Source: a bacterium (GTDB lineage: Bacteria; Patescibacteriota; Saccharimonadia; Saccharimonadales; Saccharimonadaceae). Taken from it: a stretch of DNA of 9,284 nt. Position numbers and translations under genes: made by a program. Positions 1 through 6,436 of this stretch are shown here, one piece after another (the first letter of the stretch is position 1; each line of letters starts with the position of its first letter). The stretch lies in contig JAJZQE010000020.1 in the NCBI GenBank assembly GCA_021847685.1, positions 1 through 9,284 on the forward strand. Reading direction: 5' to 3'. The notes beneath the pieces were generated by a model. That model had not been told where the DNA came from and made no database searches. It was given only the letters and a program-made list of their open reading frames with translations.

Positions 1-170
1 GCTAGGCTGTGCTTGGCCTCTTCATAATGGCGTCGAACCGCAATGGCTGGCGCATAGGGACTTGAAGGGTTATAAAAATCATTAATAAAATAAGGCTCCA
101 TAACAGCAAGAACGCGACTATCCATTGGGGTCGCGGCGGCATGATCAAGATAAATAAGCTCGTCGTTCAC
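1..170 (-). CDS. Cysteine desulfurase (NifS/IscS family), N-terminal part, cut by window edge
   Basis: Aminotransferase class V cysteine desulfurases are PLP enzymes that remove sulfur from L-cysteine and pass it on for Fe-S cluster assembly or tRNA thiolation. Only the first 56 residues are visible. They carry the family's N-terminal signature: IYLDHAAATPMDSRV at residues 6-20, then MEPYF and the NPSSPYA segment (34-40), which matches the usual GNPSS-H motif with the Gly replaced by Tyr. The PLP lysine and the active-site Cys lie outside the window. The start is GTG at 170. The codon just before it is TAG in the same frame, so no earlier start is possible. There is no spaced Shine-Dalgarno sequence; instead a TGATATAAT promoter element ends 6 bases before the GTG, which suggests a leaderless mRNA. 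The gap to the preceding hypothetical gene is 16 bases. The family is clear; whether it serves Fe-S assembly or tRNA thiolation cannot be told here. Confidence 0.88.
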   Translation of the reverse strand, partial: MNDELIYLDHAAATPMDSRVLAVMEPYFINDFYNPSSPYAPAIAVRRHYEEAKHSL

Positions 171-176
171 CTAGTT

Positions 177-185
177 ATTATATCA
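177..185 (-). promoter_or_regulatory. Extended -10 promoter for the cysteine desulfurase gene
   Basis: On the minus strand this reads TGA-TATAAT, a perfect extended -10 element. It lies in the 16-base gap between the stop of the hypothetical gene and the GTG start. Only 6 bases separate the hexamer from the start codon, so a transcription start at the normal distance would fall on the first base of the GTG. No convincing -35 box is seen (the best candidate is TTTGGT at a 16-base spacing), as is common with extended -10 promoters. Confidence 0.6.
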
Positions 186-186
186 G

Positions 187-891
187 CTAAGCCGCCAGAC
201 CAAAGTCTGAACGTGACACGTTTTTGTACGATCCATTCTTTAATCGATCAGCATAGGCTTTGGTAATTTCTAAAAAGTCCGAAAGTTCCGCTGAATCAAG
301 TGAGGCATATTGTCCACCGTCGATACTTTTATACACACCGTCTGGTTCAGAAACGACGTATCGTATGGTTCTTGATTTATCTGGTTGAATAAGTGATTGA
401 GCATGATAAAACCATTCATCGGGACGACTGTCTGATAGGAAAAATTCTTGACGAGCGACAGTGGAGGGCATTGGTATTAATGATGCACCAATGGCGCTTT
501 CTTCGTTCATCAGACTCCTAAAAGTCTCGTCAGCTAGCCGATCTTTATCAACAGACATGCCAACTTGACCAGTCATAATCATATTTAAAACCTGTTTAAA
601 GACATTTGAGCTTGGGCCGGTAAGTCGCTTTTCAATCTCGGCTTGGCGCAACGCAAAGATATCGCTACCAAGCTTTATAACCGCCTGGCGCTCACTACGC
701 CGCTCGGCTTCTTGGGCTAAAATAGCTGGTCGGTTTTCGTAATGTAACGTGCCCCGAACAAACGAATCATCATTTTGAGCTACATATTGAGGGGTGTCAA
801 TAACAGGGCTAGCCTCGAATACTTCGGGCTGGCTGGGAATTTGGGTATATTCAGTTTCCGGTATCTGATATTCACCTTGTGGCAATGACAT
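187..891 (-). CDS. Hypothetical protein, 234 aa, soluble, unrecognised family
   Basis: I do not recognise this protein. It has no signal peptide, no hydrophobic segment and no cysteine. Residues 1-45 are rich in Pro, Gln and acidic residues and are probably disordered. Residues 55-95 are charged and helical in character (EAERRSERQA, LRQAEIEKRL). Residues 155-225 look like a compact mixed alpha/beta domain, with WFYHAQSLI, TIRYVVSEPDGVYKS and an acidic helix SAELSDFLEITKAYADRL. The ATG at 891 is the only usable start, because the frame upstream reaches a TAA without another start codon. A GAGG lies 10 bases before the ATG, a rather long spacing. It follows tatD by 44 bases with no terminator, so it probably shares the metG-tatD transcript. 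It is followed by the promoter of the cysteine desulfurase gene. Function cannot be inferred from what is visible. Confidence 0.8.
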   Translation of the reverse strand: MSLPQGEYQIPETEYTQIPSQPEVFEASPVIDTPQYVAQNDDSFVRGTLHYENRPAILAQEAERRSERQAVIKLGSDIFALRQAEIEKRLTGPSSNVFKQVLNMIMTGQVGMSVDKDRLADETFRSLMNEESAIGASLIPMPSTVARQEFFLSDSRPDEWFYHAQSLIQPDKSRTIRYVVSEPDGVYKSIDGGQYASLDSAELSDFLEITKAYADRLKNGSYKNVSRSDFGLAA

Positions 892-935
892 AGCTTTTAA
901 GCCTCGCTTAGATTTACAGGTTTTTTAGTTTGTGT

Positions 936-1724
936 TTAGAGTGCGAATAACGCACGGGCGTTTGCAGAGGTAATCGACGCGATTTCGTCCACACTTATTT
1001 GGCGTGAAGCGGCGTGATACTGGGCAATGTTTTTAACAAACGCTGGCTCATTTACTTTACCACGTAAAGGCACTGGCGTCAAGAAGGGCGCATCTGTTTC
1101 AAGTAATAAACGATTCAATGGGATAGAGTTAAAAACGGCTTTTTGCGTATCACTCTTGGTGAACGTGCTTATGCCGTTAACGCCGACATAGAGACCGCGT
1201 GACAGCGCCGCTTCCAAATTTAGCTGGTTGTCCGTAAAGCTATGAACTACACCCCTTATACCCTTATAGCTATCAAAGATTGGCCAAAAATCATCAAAAG
1301 CATCGCGAACATGAAAGATAATCTGTAAATTATTAGTAAGTGCAAACTCGATTTGCCACTTAAGCGCCTCGATTTGAATATCACGCGGGCTATGATTGTA
1401 AAAATAATCGAGCCCAATTTCGCCAACCGCTACGATTTTGCTATTAGAGTTTAAGACTCCGCTATCTTCTATATTCAAACTTCTATCTTCTAAAATTTGA
1501 GCTATTTCTTTCCACCCATCCTTGGTTTCGTGTGGATGGACGCCAATCGCCGCGTAGACTTCACTAAACTCAGCCGCAAATGCAACCGCCCGACGCGAGC
1601 TCTCCTCACTAGTACCAACGCAAATCATTTGATCAACGCCTACCGAGTGCGCCTTAGCAATTGTATCGTTTGAGTCCAGCGGATAATCCGCCTCGTGAAT
1701 ATGACAATGTGTATCGATTAGCAT
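936..1724 (-). CDS. tatD: TatD-family metal-dependent hydrolase / DNase
   Basis: TatD proteins are cytoplasmic TIM-barrel metallohydrolases with two divalent metals, reported to act as 3'-5' DNases and in some bacteria on D-aminoacyl-tRNA. The 262-residue length is typical. The metal ligands appear in family order: H6-x-H8 in the N-terminal DTHCH, E102 in GEIGLDYFY, H138 in FHVRDA, H161 in VVHSF and D211 in LETDAPF. The RGKVNEP motif (221-227) matches the conserved RGKRNEP of the family. The ATG follows the metG stop after one base (TAA-A-ATG), with AAAGG six bases upstream inside the end of metG, so translation is probably coupled to metG. An in-frame TAA just upstream fixes the start. The metG-tatD pair is also adjacent in Bacillus (metS-yabD) and Mycobacterium, which supports the assignment. 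The exact physiological substrate is unknown. Confidence 0.93.
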   Translation of the reverse strand: MLIDTHCHIHEADYPLDSNDTIAKAHSVGVDQMICVGTSEESSRRAVAFAAEFSEVYAAIGVHPHETKDGWKEIAQILEDRSLNIEDSGVLNSNSKIVAVGEIGLDYFYNHSPRDIQIEALKWQIEFALTNNLQIIFHVRDAFDDFWPIFDSYKGIRGVVHSFTDNQLNLEAALSRGLYVGVNGISTFTKSDTQKAVFNSIPLNRLLLETDAPFLTPVPLRGKVNEPAFVKNIAQYHAASRQISVDEIASITSANARALFAL

Positions 1725-1725
1725 T

Positions 1726-3210
1726 TTAAGCCTTTACTGTACGTGGATCGGCTGTATGAATGTAGATCTTTGGGAATAAGACGCCCTCAAAGGGCACAAC
1801 TACACCGGTTTCAAATGTTTTATTGATACGATCTGCGGTATCTGGCAAAAATGGCACCAATAAATCAGCAATTTGGATCAAGGCGCCGACAGCATAAGCC
1901 AGGACTTCAGTAAGATGGGCGCTAGCCTCTTCATCTTTTTCAATTTGTTTAGCAATTTCCCACGGTTTAACATTCTCGATGTATTGATTCAGACTGCGAA
2001 CCATCAACCAGGTTTCATCAATCGCTCGATCAAACTCCAACTTCTCCATCGATTCATGGTAAGTACCCATATCGTGCTCGCCCTGCGGCGTTTCACCGAT
2101 TACACCCGACTGATAACGCGTTACCATGCTGGAAATTCTTTGTGTCAAGTTACCAAGGTCATTGCCAAGTTCGGTATTATAGGCCGTTTCGAACTTCTCC
2201 CAAGTAAAATCACCGTCATCAAGCGTTGGAATATGGCGTGCAAAGAAATAACGAAAAGCATCCAGGCCGTATTGATCAATAATCATATTCGGATCAACAC
2301 CATTGCCCAGGGTCTTACTCTGTTTAACACCACCGACATTTACAAAACCGTGCACTAACAACTTTTTAGGTAGTTCGAGACCTAGGCCAAGCAACATCGC
2401 TGGCCAAATGCCGGCATGAAAGCGCAAAATATCTTTACCAATCACCTGAACATCAGCTGGCCAATACTCTTGCCAGTCCGGCTTATCGGGATAGCCAATA
2501 ACCGTAATATAATTCGCCAGGGCATCAAGCCAGACATACATCACCTGATCAGGGTCGCCTGGTACCGGCACGCCCCAACTTAGGTTCTTTTTTGGACGAG
2601 AGACACTGACGTCTTGCAAACCATCTTTAATAAGCTCAAGAAATTCTTTTTTACGGAACTCCGGAATAATTTGCATCGTACCATCATCAATCGCCTGTTT
2701 GATTTGATCCGTAAAAGCACTCGCCTTAAAATAGTAATTCTCTTCACTGAGCCGTTGGTACGGCTGATTGTGATCTGGACATATTCCGTTATTAGTTTCG
2801 GCTTCTTTGTCGGTTACGAATGACTCACAGCCCACACAATACCAACCCTCGTAAGAGTTCTTGTAAAAATATGGTTGAAGTTTTTGCCAAATATACTGAA
2901 CAGCTTGAACGTGGTGGTCGTCGGTTGTACGTACAAAGTCGGTATAACTAGCCTTGATTTTGTTCATCAAGTTTTCGAAATTCAAATAAGTTTTATCAGT
3001 GTAAGATTTTGGATCAAGCCCAGCTTCAGCTGCCTTGGCGGCAATTTTATTACCGTGTTCATCCGTACCAACCTGAAAACGAACCGGATTGCCATTTTGA
3101 ATTTGGTACCTAGCCCAAATGTCCGCTAAAAGATAGTCAAGCGCATGACCAATATGCGGCGTGCCGTTGACATACGGAATGGCAGTAGTAATGTATAGCT
3201 TCTTATCCAT
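1726..3210 (-). CDS. metG: Methionyl-tRNA synthetase, short form with one zinc knuckle
   Basis: This enzyme charges tRNA-Met (initiator and elongator) with methionine in the cytoplasm. It is a class I synthetase: the N-terminal TTAIPYVNGTPHIGHA contains the HIGH motif (H19-H22), and the KMSKS loop is KQSKT (296-300), which keeps the two key lysines but has Gln for Met. A single zinc knuckle is formed by C125, C128, C144 and H147 (CVGC...CPDH). Other recognisable segments are VGTDEHG (48-53) and the anticodon-binding helical domain with NDLGNLTQR (350-358). At 494 residues it ends without the C-terminal EMAP/Trbp111-like tRNA-binding domain found in longer forms. The ATG at 3210 is the first start after an in-frame TAA. 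There is no Shine-Dalgarno; an extended -10 box lies 11 bases upstream, so the leader should be about 5 bases. It leads the metG-tatD-hypothetical unit. Confidence 0.97.
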   Translation of the reverse strand: MDKKLYITTAIPYVNGTPHIGHALDYLLADIWARYQIQNGNPVRFQVGTDEHGNKIAAKAAEAGLDPKSYTDKTYLNFENLMNKIKASYTDFVRTTDDHHVQAVQYIWQKLQPYFYKNSYEGWYCVGCESFVTDKEAETNNGICPDHNQPYQRLSEENYYFKASAFTDQIKQAIDDGTMQIIPEFRKKEFLELIKDGLQDVSVSRPKKNLSWGVPVPGDPDQVMYVWLDALANYITVIGYPDKPDWQEYWPADVQVIGKDILRFHAGIWPAMLLGLGLELPKKLLVHGFVNVGGVKQSKTLGNGVDPNMIIDQYGLDAFRYFFARHIPTLDDGDFTWEKFETAYNTELGNDLGNLTQRISSMVTRYQSGVIGETPQGEHDMGTYHESMEKLEFDRAIDETWLMVRSLNQYIENVKPWEIAKQIEKDEEASAHLTEVLAYAVGALIQIADLLVPFLPDTADRINKTFETGVVVPFEGVLFPKIYIHTADPRTVKA

Positions 3211-3221
3211 AAGTTGTCTTT

Positions 3222-3230
3222 ATTATAACA
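3222..3230 (-). promoter_or_regulatory. Extended -10 promoter of metG
   Basis: On the minus strand this reads TGT-TATAAT. The hexamer ends 11 bases before the metG ATG, so transcription would begin about 5 bases before the start codon. There is no Shine-Dalgarno in the remaining leader (AAAGACAACTT). No -35 hexamer is seen at 16-18 bases. The element is immediately preceded by a short inverted repeat. Confidence 0.6.
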
Positions 3231-3249
3231 GATTAGATTGTAGCTAATC
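3231..3249. repeat. Short inverted repeat in the pilin-metG gap, upstream of the metG -10
   Basis: The six-base arms GATTAG and CTAATC are separated by a 7-base loop. The repeat sits 3 bases upstream of the metG -10 hexamer, abutting the TGT extension. On the minus strand it is followed by TGTTATAATAAAG rather than a T-run, so it is not a convincing intrinsic terminator for the pilin gene. It could be a repressor site in the promoter, a weak RNA hairpin at the pilin mRNA end, or chance: a six-base arm in AT-rich DNA is weak evidence. Confidence 0.3.
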
Positions 3250-3264
3250 GATTTAACCTACCGC

Positions 3265-4275
3265 CTATATCCCGTAACGGCCTCTTAAAGCGGTATAAAT
3301 TTGACTAACGTCCGCGGGACTTAAAGCTCTGTCGTAAAGACGAAAGTCACCAATCTTACCCGATAATGTAGTACCTATTGTTAGAGTAGCCGGTATACCG
3401 CTAGGTGTAGATGTAAGATTAGGGCCCGTAGTAGATACATCGACACCATCAATATAAATCTCCCTTCTTCCTGTTGAATTCTGAAATACGAACGTAACAA
3501 TATGCCACTTATCATCCTTAAGGTTAAAGTTACCGTAGTCATAGTAGTCATTCGTGCCACTATTAAGGTACAGTAAGAGCTTGTTGGTGCTGTACCACGA
3601 AAGATTAGCCCCTAAATCTAGGTTGACAAGCTGCTGTGTCCCCGATGGGGCAGTAGATACTAGCTTTACCGCCGCGTTCACCGACCATGCCTGATTCGAA
3701 GGTGTTTGGTTTAATGCACTAAGTACAGAAACATAGTCATTTAAACCATCGAACAATAAAGCGCCTCCGTTAGCGCTATCATATCCAACACCATTTATAA
3801 GAGTGCCGTTATTGCCATTTCCGCTTAAATCCGCCCAATTTGTTCCAGTCCCAGGATAAGACGTCGATATACCCGCATCAAAATACAGAATAGGGCAAAT
3901 ACCGGGAAATGGAGAACTGTCTTGGGTTATATAATAACTCTGGGTGCCCTGAGTCGCAGTTAGGCAAAACGTTTTTAGTGTATTTGTATTATTGACCGTA
4001 TACTGATACGTTGTACCAGAGTTAGTCGGCAGCCCCCTACCGCCATCTGCGGCCGCAACCGTAGCTGGATAAGTTCCGTTTACGTTAATGTCGTGCGCCA
4101 ATATCGCTGATGAATTATCTAAGTCCGAAAGGATAGCTGATTTATGGGCGTTTTGCTGGGCCCCATTATAAGCCACAATCGTAACCGTCGCTAGTATTGC
4201 AATGACCGCAACAACAAGGATTAGTTCAACAACCGTAAAGGCCGAGATTGCACGATTTTTAATGTTTGGTTTCAT
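3265..4275 (-). CDS. Type IV pilin-like protein with C-terminal LamG-type domain
   Basis: The N-terminus is a class III (prepilin) signal: a basic 12-residue leader, then FTVVELILVVAVIAILATV, with the mature protein expected to begin at F13 and Glu at position +5 (E17). The residue before the cleavage site is Ala (A12) instead of the usual Gly. Residues 13-34 form the hydrophobic helix that anchors and polymerises pilins. Residues 35-128 look like a small pilin head, with C104 and C127 as a possible disulfide pair. Residues 130-333 resemble a concanavalin A/LamG (Laminin_G_3-like) domain: YFDAG, LFDGLNDYVSV, WSVNAAVKL, WHIVTFVFQ, REIYIDGVDV and the terminal GDFRLYDRALSPADVSQIY. Such domains bind sugars or surface proteins. 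The product is probably an adhesive (minor) pilin on the cell surface. The start is fixed by a TAG directly before the ATG. It has its own extended -10 promoter. Confidence 0.88.
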   Translation of the reverse strand: MKPNIKNRAISAFTVVELILVVAVIAILATVTIVAYNGAQQNAHKSAILSDLDNSSAILAHDINVNGTYPATVAAADGGRGLPTNSGTTYQYTVNNTNTLKTFCLTATQGTQSYYITQDSSPFPGICPILYFDAGISTSYPGTGTNWADLSGNGNNGTLINGVGYDSANGGALLFDGLNDYVSVLSALNQTPSNQAWSVNAAVKLVSTAPSGTQQLVNLDLGANLSWYSTNKLLLYLNSGTNDYYDYGNFNLKDDKWHIVTFVFQNSTGRREIYIDGVDVSTTGPNLTSTPSGIPATLTIGTTLSGKIGDFRLYDRALSPADVSQIYTALRGRYGI

Positions 4276-4284
4276 CTAGTAATA

Positions 4285-4293
4285 AATATAGCA
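4285..4293 (-). promoter_or_regulatory. Extended -10 promoter of the pilin-LamG gene
   Basis: On the minus strand this reads TGC-TATATT, ending 9 bases before the ATG, so the leader would be about 3 bases. With a 17-base spacer, a TTGTTG sequence (4308-4313, inside the end of ksgA) could act as a -35 box. No Shine-Dalgarno is present between the element and the start codon. Confidence 0.5.
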
Positions 4294-4299
4294 CGAGCA

Positions 4300-5073
4300 C
4301 TATGGCTCAACAATGCGCGTCAGACTAACCCACTGGTTTAAATCAAGTTCTTCGGCACGCGAATCAGGGCTAATACAAGCTTTATGAAGGATAGATTCGA
4401 CTTCGGCTTTTTCAATCTTTAAACCACCCGCTAAACTACTACGTAACTTCTTGCGCTTGGCCGAAAAGCCGGCTTTAACGACGCGGAAAAAGTCTTTTTC
4501 ATCAATATCGGTCAAAAATGGAGTTTGTCTGGTTTTTAAAATAACCACCTGGCTGTCAACTTTTGGTGGCGGTGTAAAAAACGCAGCTGGCACGATATCA
4601 CCTAGGCTTACCTCAGCAAATAACTGGGCACTGATTCCTAAAATACTCATCTCCCCTGGTTTAGCCGCCAAGCGCTGGGCTACCTCTTTTTGAACCAATA
4701 AAACCGCTGTTTTTGGTTTATTATCAGCCGTCATGAGCAGTTGTACGATTTTACTAGTGATGTAATATGGCACATTAGCAACCACGACGTAACCTTCGGG
4801 CATAACCGACAGATCAAATGACAAGATATCGCTAGTTACGACTTCCAAATCCTTACCTGGAAATTGAGCTGGTAACTTACGCGCCAGTTCAGCGTCAAAC
4901 TCAACTGCTATAACTTTTTTAGCTCGGCGCAACAGCTCACTCGTCAAAGTACCAAGCCCCGGACCGATTTCTAAAACCGTGTCCTCGGCTTTTATATCAG
5001 CGCAATCAGCAATCGAACCTAAGACCATTCGATCCTTAAGCCAGTGTTGACCAAGTGATTTATTATTAACCAT
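4300..5073 (-). CDS. rsmA (ksgA): 16S rRNA (adenine1518/1519-N6)-dimethyltransferase
   Basis: KsgA uses S-adenosylmethionine to dimethylate the two adjacent adenosines in the 3'-terminal hairpin of 16S rRNA late in small-subunit assembly. All family landmarks are present: KSLGQHWLKD at the N-terminus (usually GQHFL), SAM motif I EIGPGLGTLT (35-44), acidic motif II AVEFD (56-60), SDIL (81-84), catalytic motif IV NVPYY (100-104), FFTPPPKVDS (165-174) and the basic SAKRKKLRSSL (204-214) of the C-terminal domain. The 257-residue length is normal. It starts 7 bases after the stop of the RpfB-like gene, with AGGG five to six bases before the ATG overlapping that stop. An in-frame TAA directly before the ATG fixes the start. 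It is almost certainly co-transcribed with the upstream gene. Confidence 0.97.
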   Translation of the reverse strand: MVNNKSLGQHWLKDRMVLGSIADCADIKAEDTVLEIGPGLGTLTSELLRRAKKVIAVEFDAELARKLPAQFPGKDLEVVTSDILSFDLSVMPEGYVVVANVPYYITSKIVQLLMTADNKPKTAVLLVQKEVAQRLAAKPGEMSILGISAQLFAEVSLGDIVPAAFFTPPPKVDSQVVILKTRQTPFLTDIDEKDFFRVVKAGFSAKRKKLRSSLAGGLKIEKAEVESILHKACISPDSRAEELDLNQWVSLTRIVEP

Positions 5074-5080
5074 TTAAACC

Positions 5081-6361
5081 CTAGTGGCTCGCGAGTATAT
5101 TATAAGCAAATTGTATACGATTATCCTCGACGCAAATACCACATTTTTCATAGCCGTTCTGGAAGGCGATTGTGGCAGATTCGACACTAGTAGAGGCCTT
5201 AACGGCATTGCGAACACCAGCATAGCCACTATTCAGCTCACTCATCAAGAAAGCTAGCTGTGTATCGATACTATAAGGATCGGGTAGATTCATCAATGTT
5301 TTTTTGCGCGCACCCGTCCACTGAGCCAATCCATCACCGGTCGTTTTAAAACCGTTTTCTTGCATAAGGTTACCCATAATACCAGCAGTTTGCGCGCGGC
5401 TAAAGCCATTCGACATAAAGAAATTCCACGCTACTATCTCGTTCTGACCTGGAGTTGTATACGAGCCTCGATACTTTGCGCCGACAACCTCAATTTGTTT
5501 TTGCGGCTCGGCGGTCGTGATACTGGCAATTTCGGTACGGCTAACCTCTTTACCATCTTGGATCAAAACTTCATAAGTAACGTTACGCGTACCCTTGACA
5601 CCCGGTGTTTGCACCGCGTGATATCCAACAAACTGGTCGCCGTCTTGAATAGTCTGGACGCTAAAGTTGATAGCTTCGCTAACCGTTATCGTCTGTTTGC
5701 CTTCGCGCCAGACGCGCAGTGCCATATTAGCTGTTATTGGCGTAGACGGATCAAGCGAGATACGGTCATCCTGACCAAGCTTGATACCTTTTTCTTGTAG
5801 CATTTCACCAACTGTTTTGGCTTGAGTCCGAGCCACCGTTGTGGCGCCATAAAGCGTAAAATTAAACGGGGTTGCCCTGGTAATCGTCAATTGTAAGCCA
5901 GCACCCTCGGCCACAATATCATCGGTTCGCGTCAAAGCAGTTTTATCCTCTGGGTAAAGCGTAATACCGACGCTTTTAACGATTTGTTGAGCTGTTTGAT
6001 AAGGTGTAACGATTTTTTGGCGAGTAGCGCCGTCGACCACGATAACTGGTCGTGCTCGGTAAATATTAATACTGTAGTCTTTACCCACTAATTTTTCGGT
6101 GACAGCTGGCTCAACCGCGTCATTGGTATCAACCGTTATTTTGGCCTGCTTTAAGGCATCACCAACAGTCTCGCCCTTGGTTACGATGATAGTATCGACA
6201 CCTCTATCGTGAATTGTGACCAAGCGACCGCCCTGTTGAGCGTCGGTCGCAAACACCTGTGAGTGACCGAGTACAAAAAAGACAGCCAAAGCAATTAATG
6301 CAACAAAGGCCGATATAAATGCGCCCAGGTGCGCAGAACGTGCGTGTTTTAATGATTTCAT
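5081..6361 (-). CDS. RpfB/YabE-like cell-wall protein: DUF348 repeats, G5 domain, phage-tail-lysozyme-like domain
   Basis: This is a predicted exported or membrane-anchored peptidoglycan-active protein. A basic N-terminus and hydrophobic segment (about 13-32) are followed by a possible signal peptidase site after VFA (36-38). Three DUF348-type (YabE/RpfB N-terminal) repeats follow, around 47-110, 111-171 and 172-219, each with a TVGDALKQA- or TVGEMLQEKGI-like helix and an ending such as LTITRATP. A G5 domain spans about 221-295 (VSEAINFSVQTIQD...VQTPGVKGTRNVTYEV). Residues 306-426 resemble the phage tail lysozyme family (Phage_lysozyme2-like): IVAWNFFMSNGFSRAQTAGIMGNLMQENGF, with E335 the likely catalytic acid and GLAQWTGARKKTL following. 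C407 and C410 form a CGIC pair. RpfB of actinobacteria and YabE of Bacillus share the front half but have other enzymatic ends. Its own TGGTATAAT promoter lies 32 bases upstream; ksgA follows after 7 bases. Confidence 0.88.
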   Translation of the reverse strand: MKSLKHARSAHLGAFISAFVALIALAVFFVLGHSQVFATDAQQGGRLVTIHDRGVDTIIVTKGETVGDALKQAKITVDTNDAVEPAVTEKLVGKDYSINIYRARPVIVVDGATRQKIVTPYQTAQQIVKSVGITLYPEDKTALTRTDDIVAEGAGLQLTITRATPFNFTLYGATTVARTQAKTVGEMLQEKGIKLGQDDRISLDPSTPITANMALRVWREGKQTITVSEAINFSVQTIQDGDQFVGYHAVQTPGVKGTRNVTYEVLIQDGKEVSRTEIASITTAEPQKQIEVVGAKYRGSYTTPGQNEIVAWNFFMSNGFSRAQTAGIMGNLMQENGFKTTGDGLAQWTGARKKTLMNLPDPYSIDTQLAFLMSELNSGYAGVRNAVKASTSVESATIAFQNGYEKCGICVEDNRIQFAYNILASH

Positions 6362-6393
6362 GAATTAAGATACACCCAAAGCGTACTTGGACT

Positions 6394-6417
6394 ATTATAC
6401 CAAATATCGCAATTATA
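6394..6417 (-). promoter_or_regulatory. Promoter of the rpfB-like/ksgA unit, with two TATAAT boxes
   Basis: On the minus strand an extended -10 element TGG-TATAAT covers 6402-6394. A second perfect TATAAT lies 18 bases further upstream at 6417-6412. Transcription from the nearer box would start about 26 bases before the ATG, leaving a short leader with only a weak GGGTG as a possible ribosome binding site. TTTTGT or TTTGTA overlapping the upstream box could act as a poor -35. The region is the 75-base gap after the helicase stop, in which I see no intrinsic terminator. Confidence 0.55.
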
Positions 6418-6436
6418 CAAAATGCTTTTGGTTAAC

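Noticed and set aside
1873..2358. Plus-strand open frame (161 codons) inside metG
   Set aside because: It is fully antisense to conserved MetRS sequence with no supporting signals.
296..2400. KQSKT in place of KMSKS in MetRS as a defect
   Set aside because: The two catalytic lysines and the Ser are kept and such variants occur in active synthetases, so this is not evidence of inactivation (motif at MetRS residues 296-300, near base 2320).
3211..3264. T-box or other riboswitch before metG
   Set aside because: The whole gap is 54 bases and the predicted leader about 5 bases, too short for any known metG riboswitch.
5360..5800. Plus-strand open frame (146 codons) inside the rpfB-like gene
   Set aside because: It is antisense to DUF348/G5 coding sequence and its translation looks like a shadow, rich in Arg, Asn and Ser with no motif.
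6376..6390. Possible hairpin CCAAG...CTTTGG near the rpfB-like leader
   Set aside because: It needs a G-U pair, has only four Watson-Crick pairs, and lies mostly at or before the expected transcription start.
6420..6434. CAAAA-GCA-TTTTG after the helicase stop as a terminator
   Set aside because: The stem is five A/T-rich pairs with a three-base loop, has no GC core and no following T-run.
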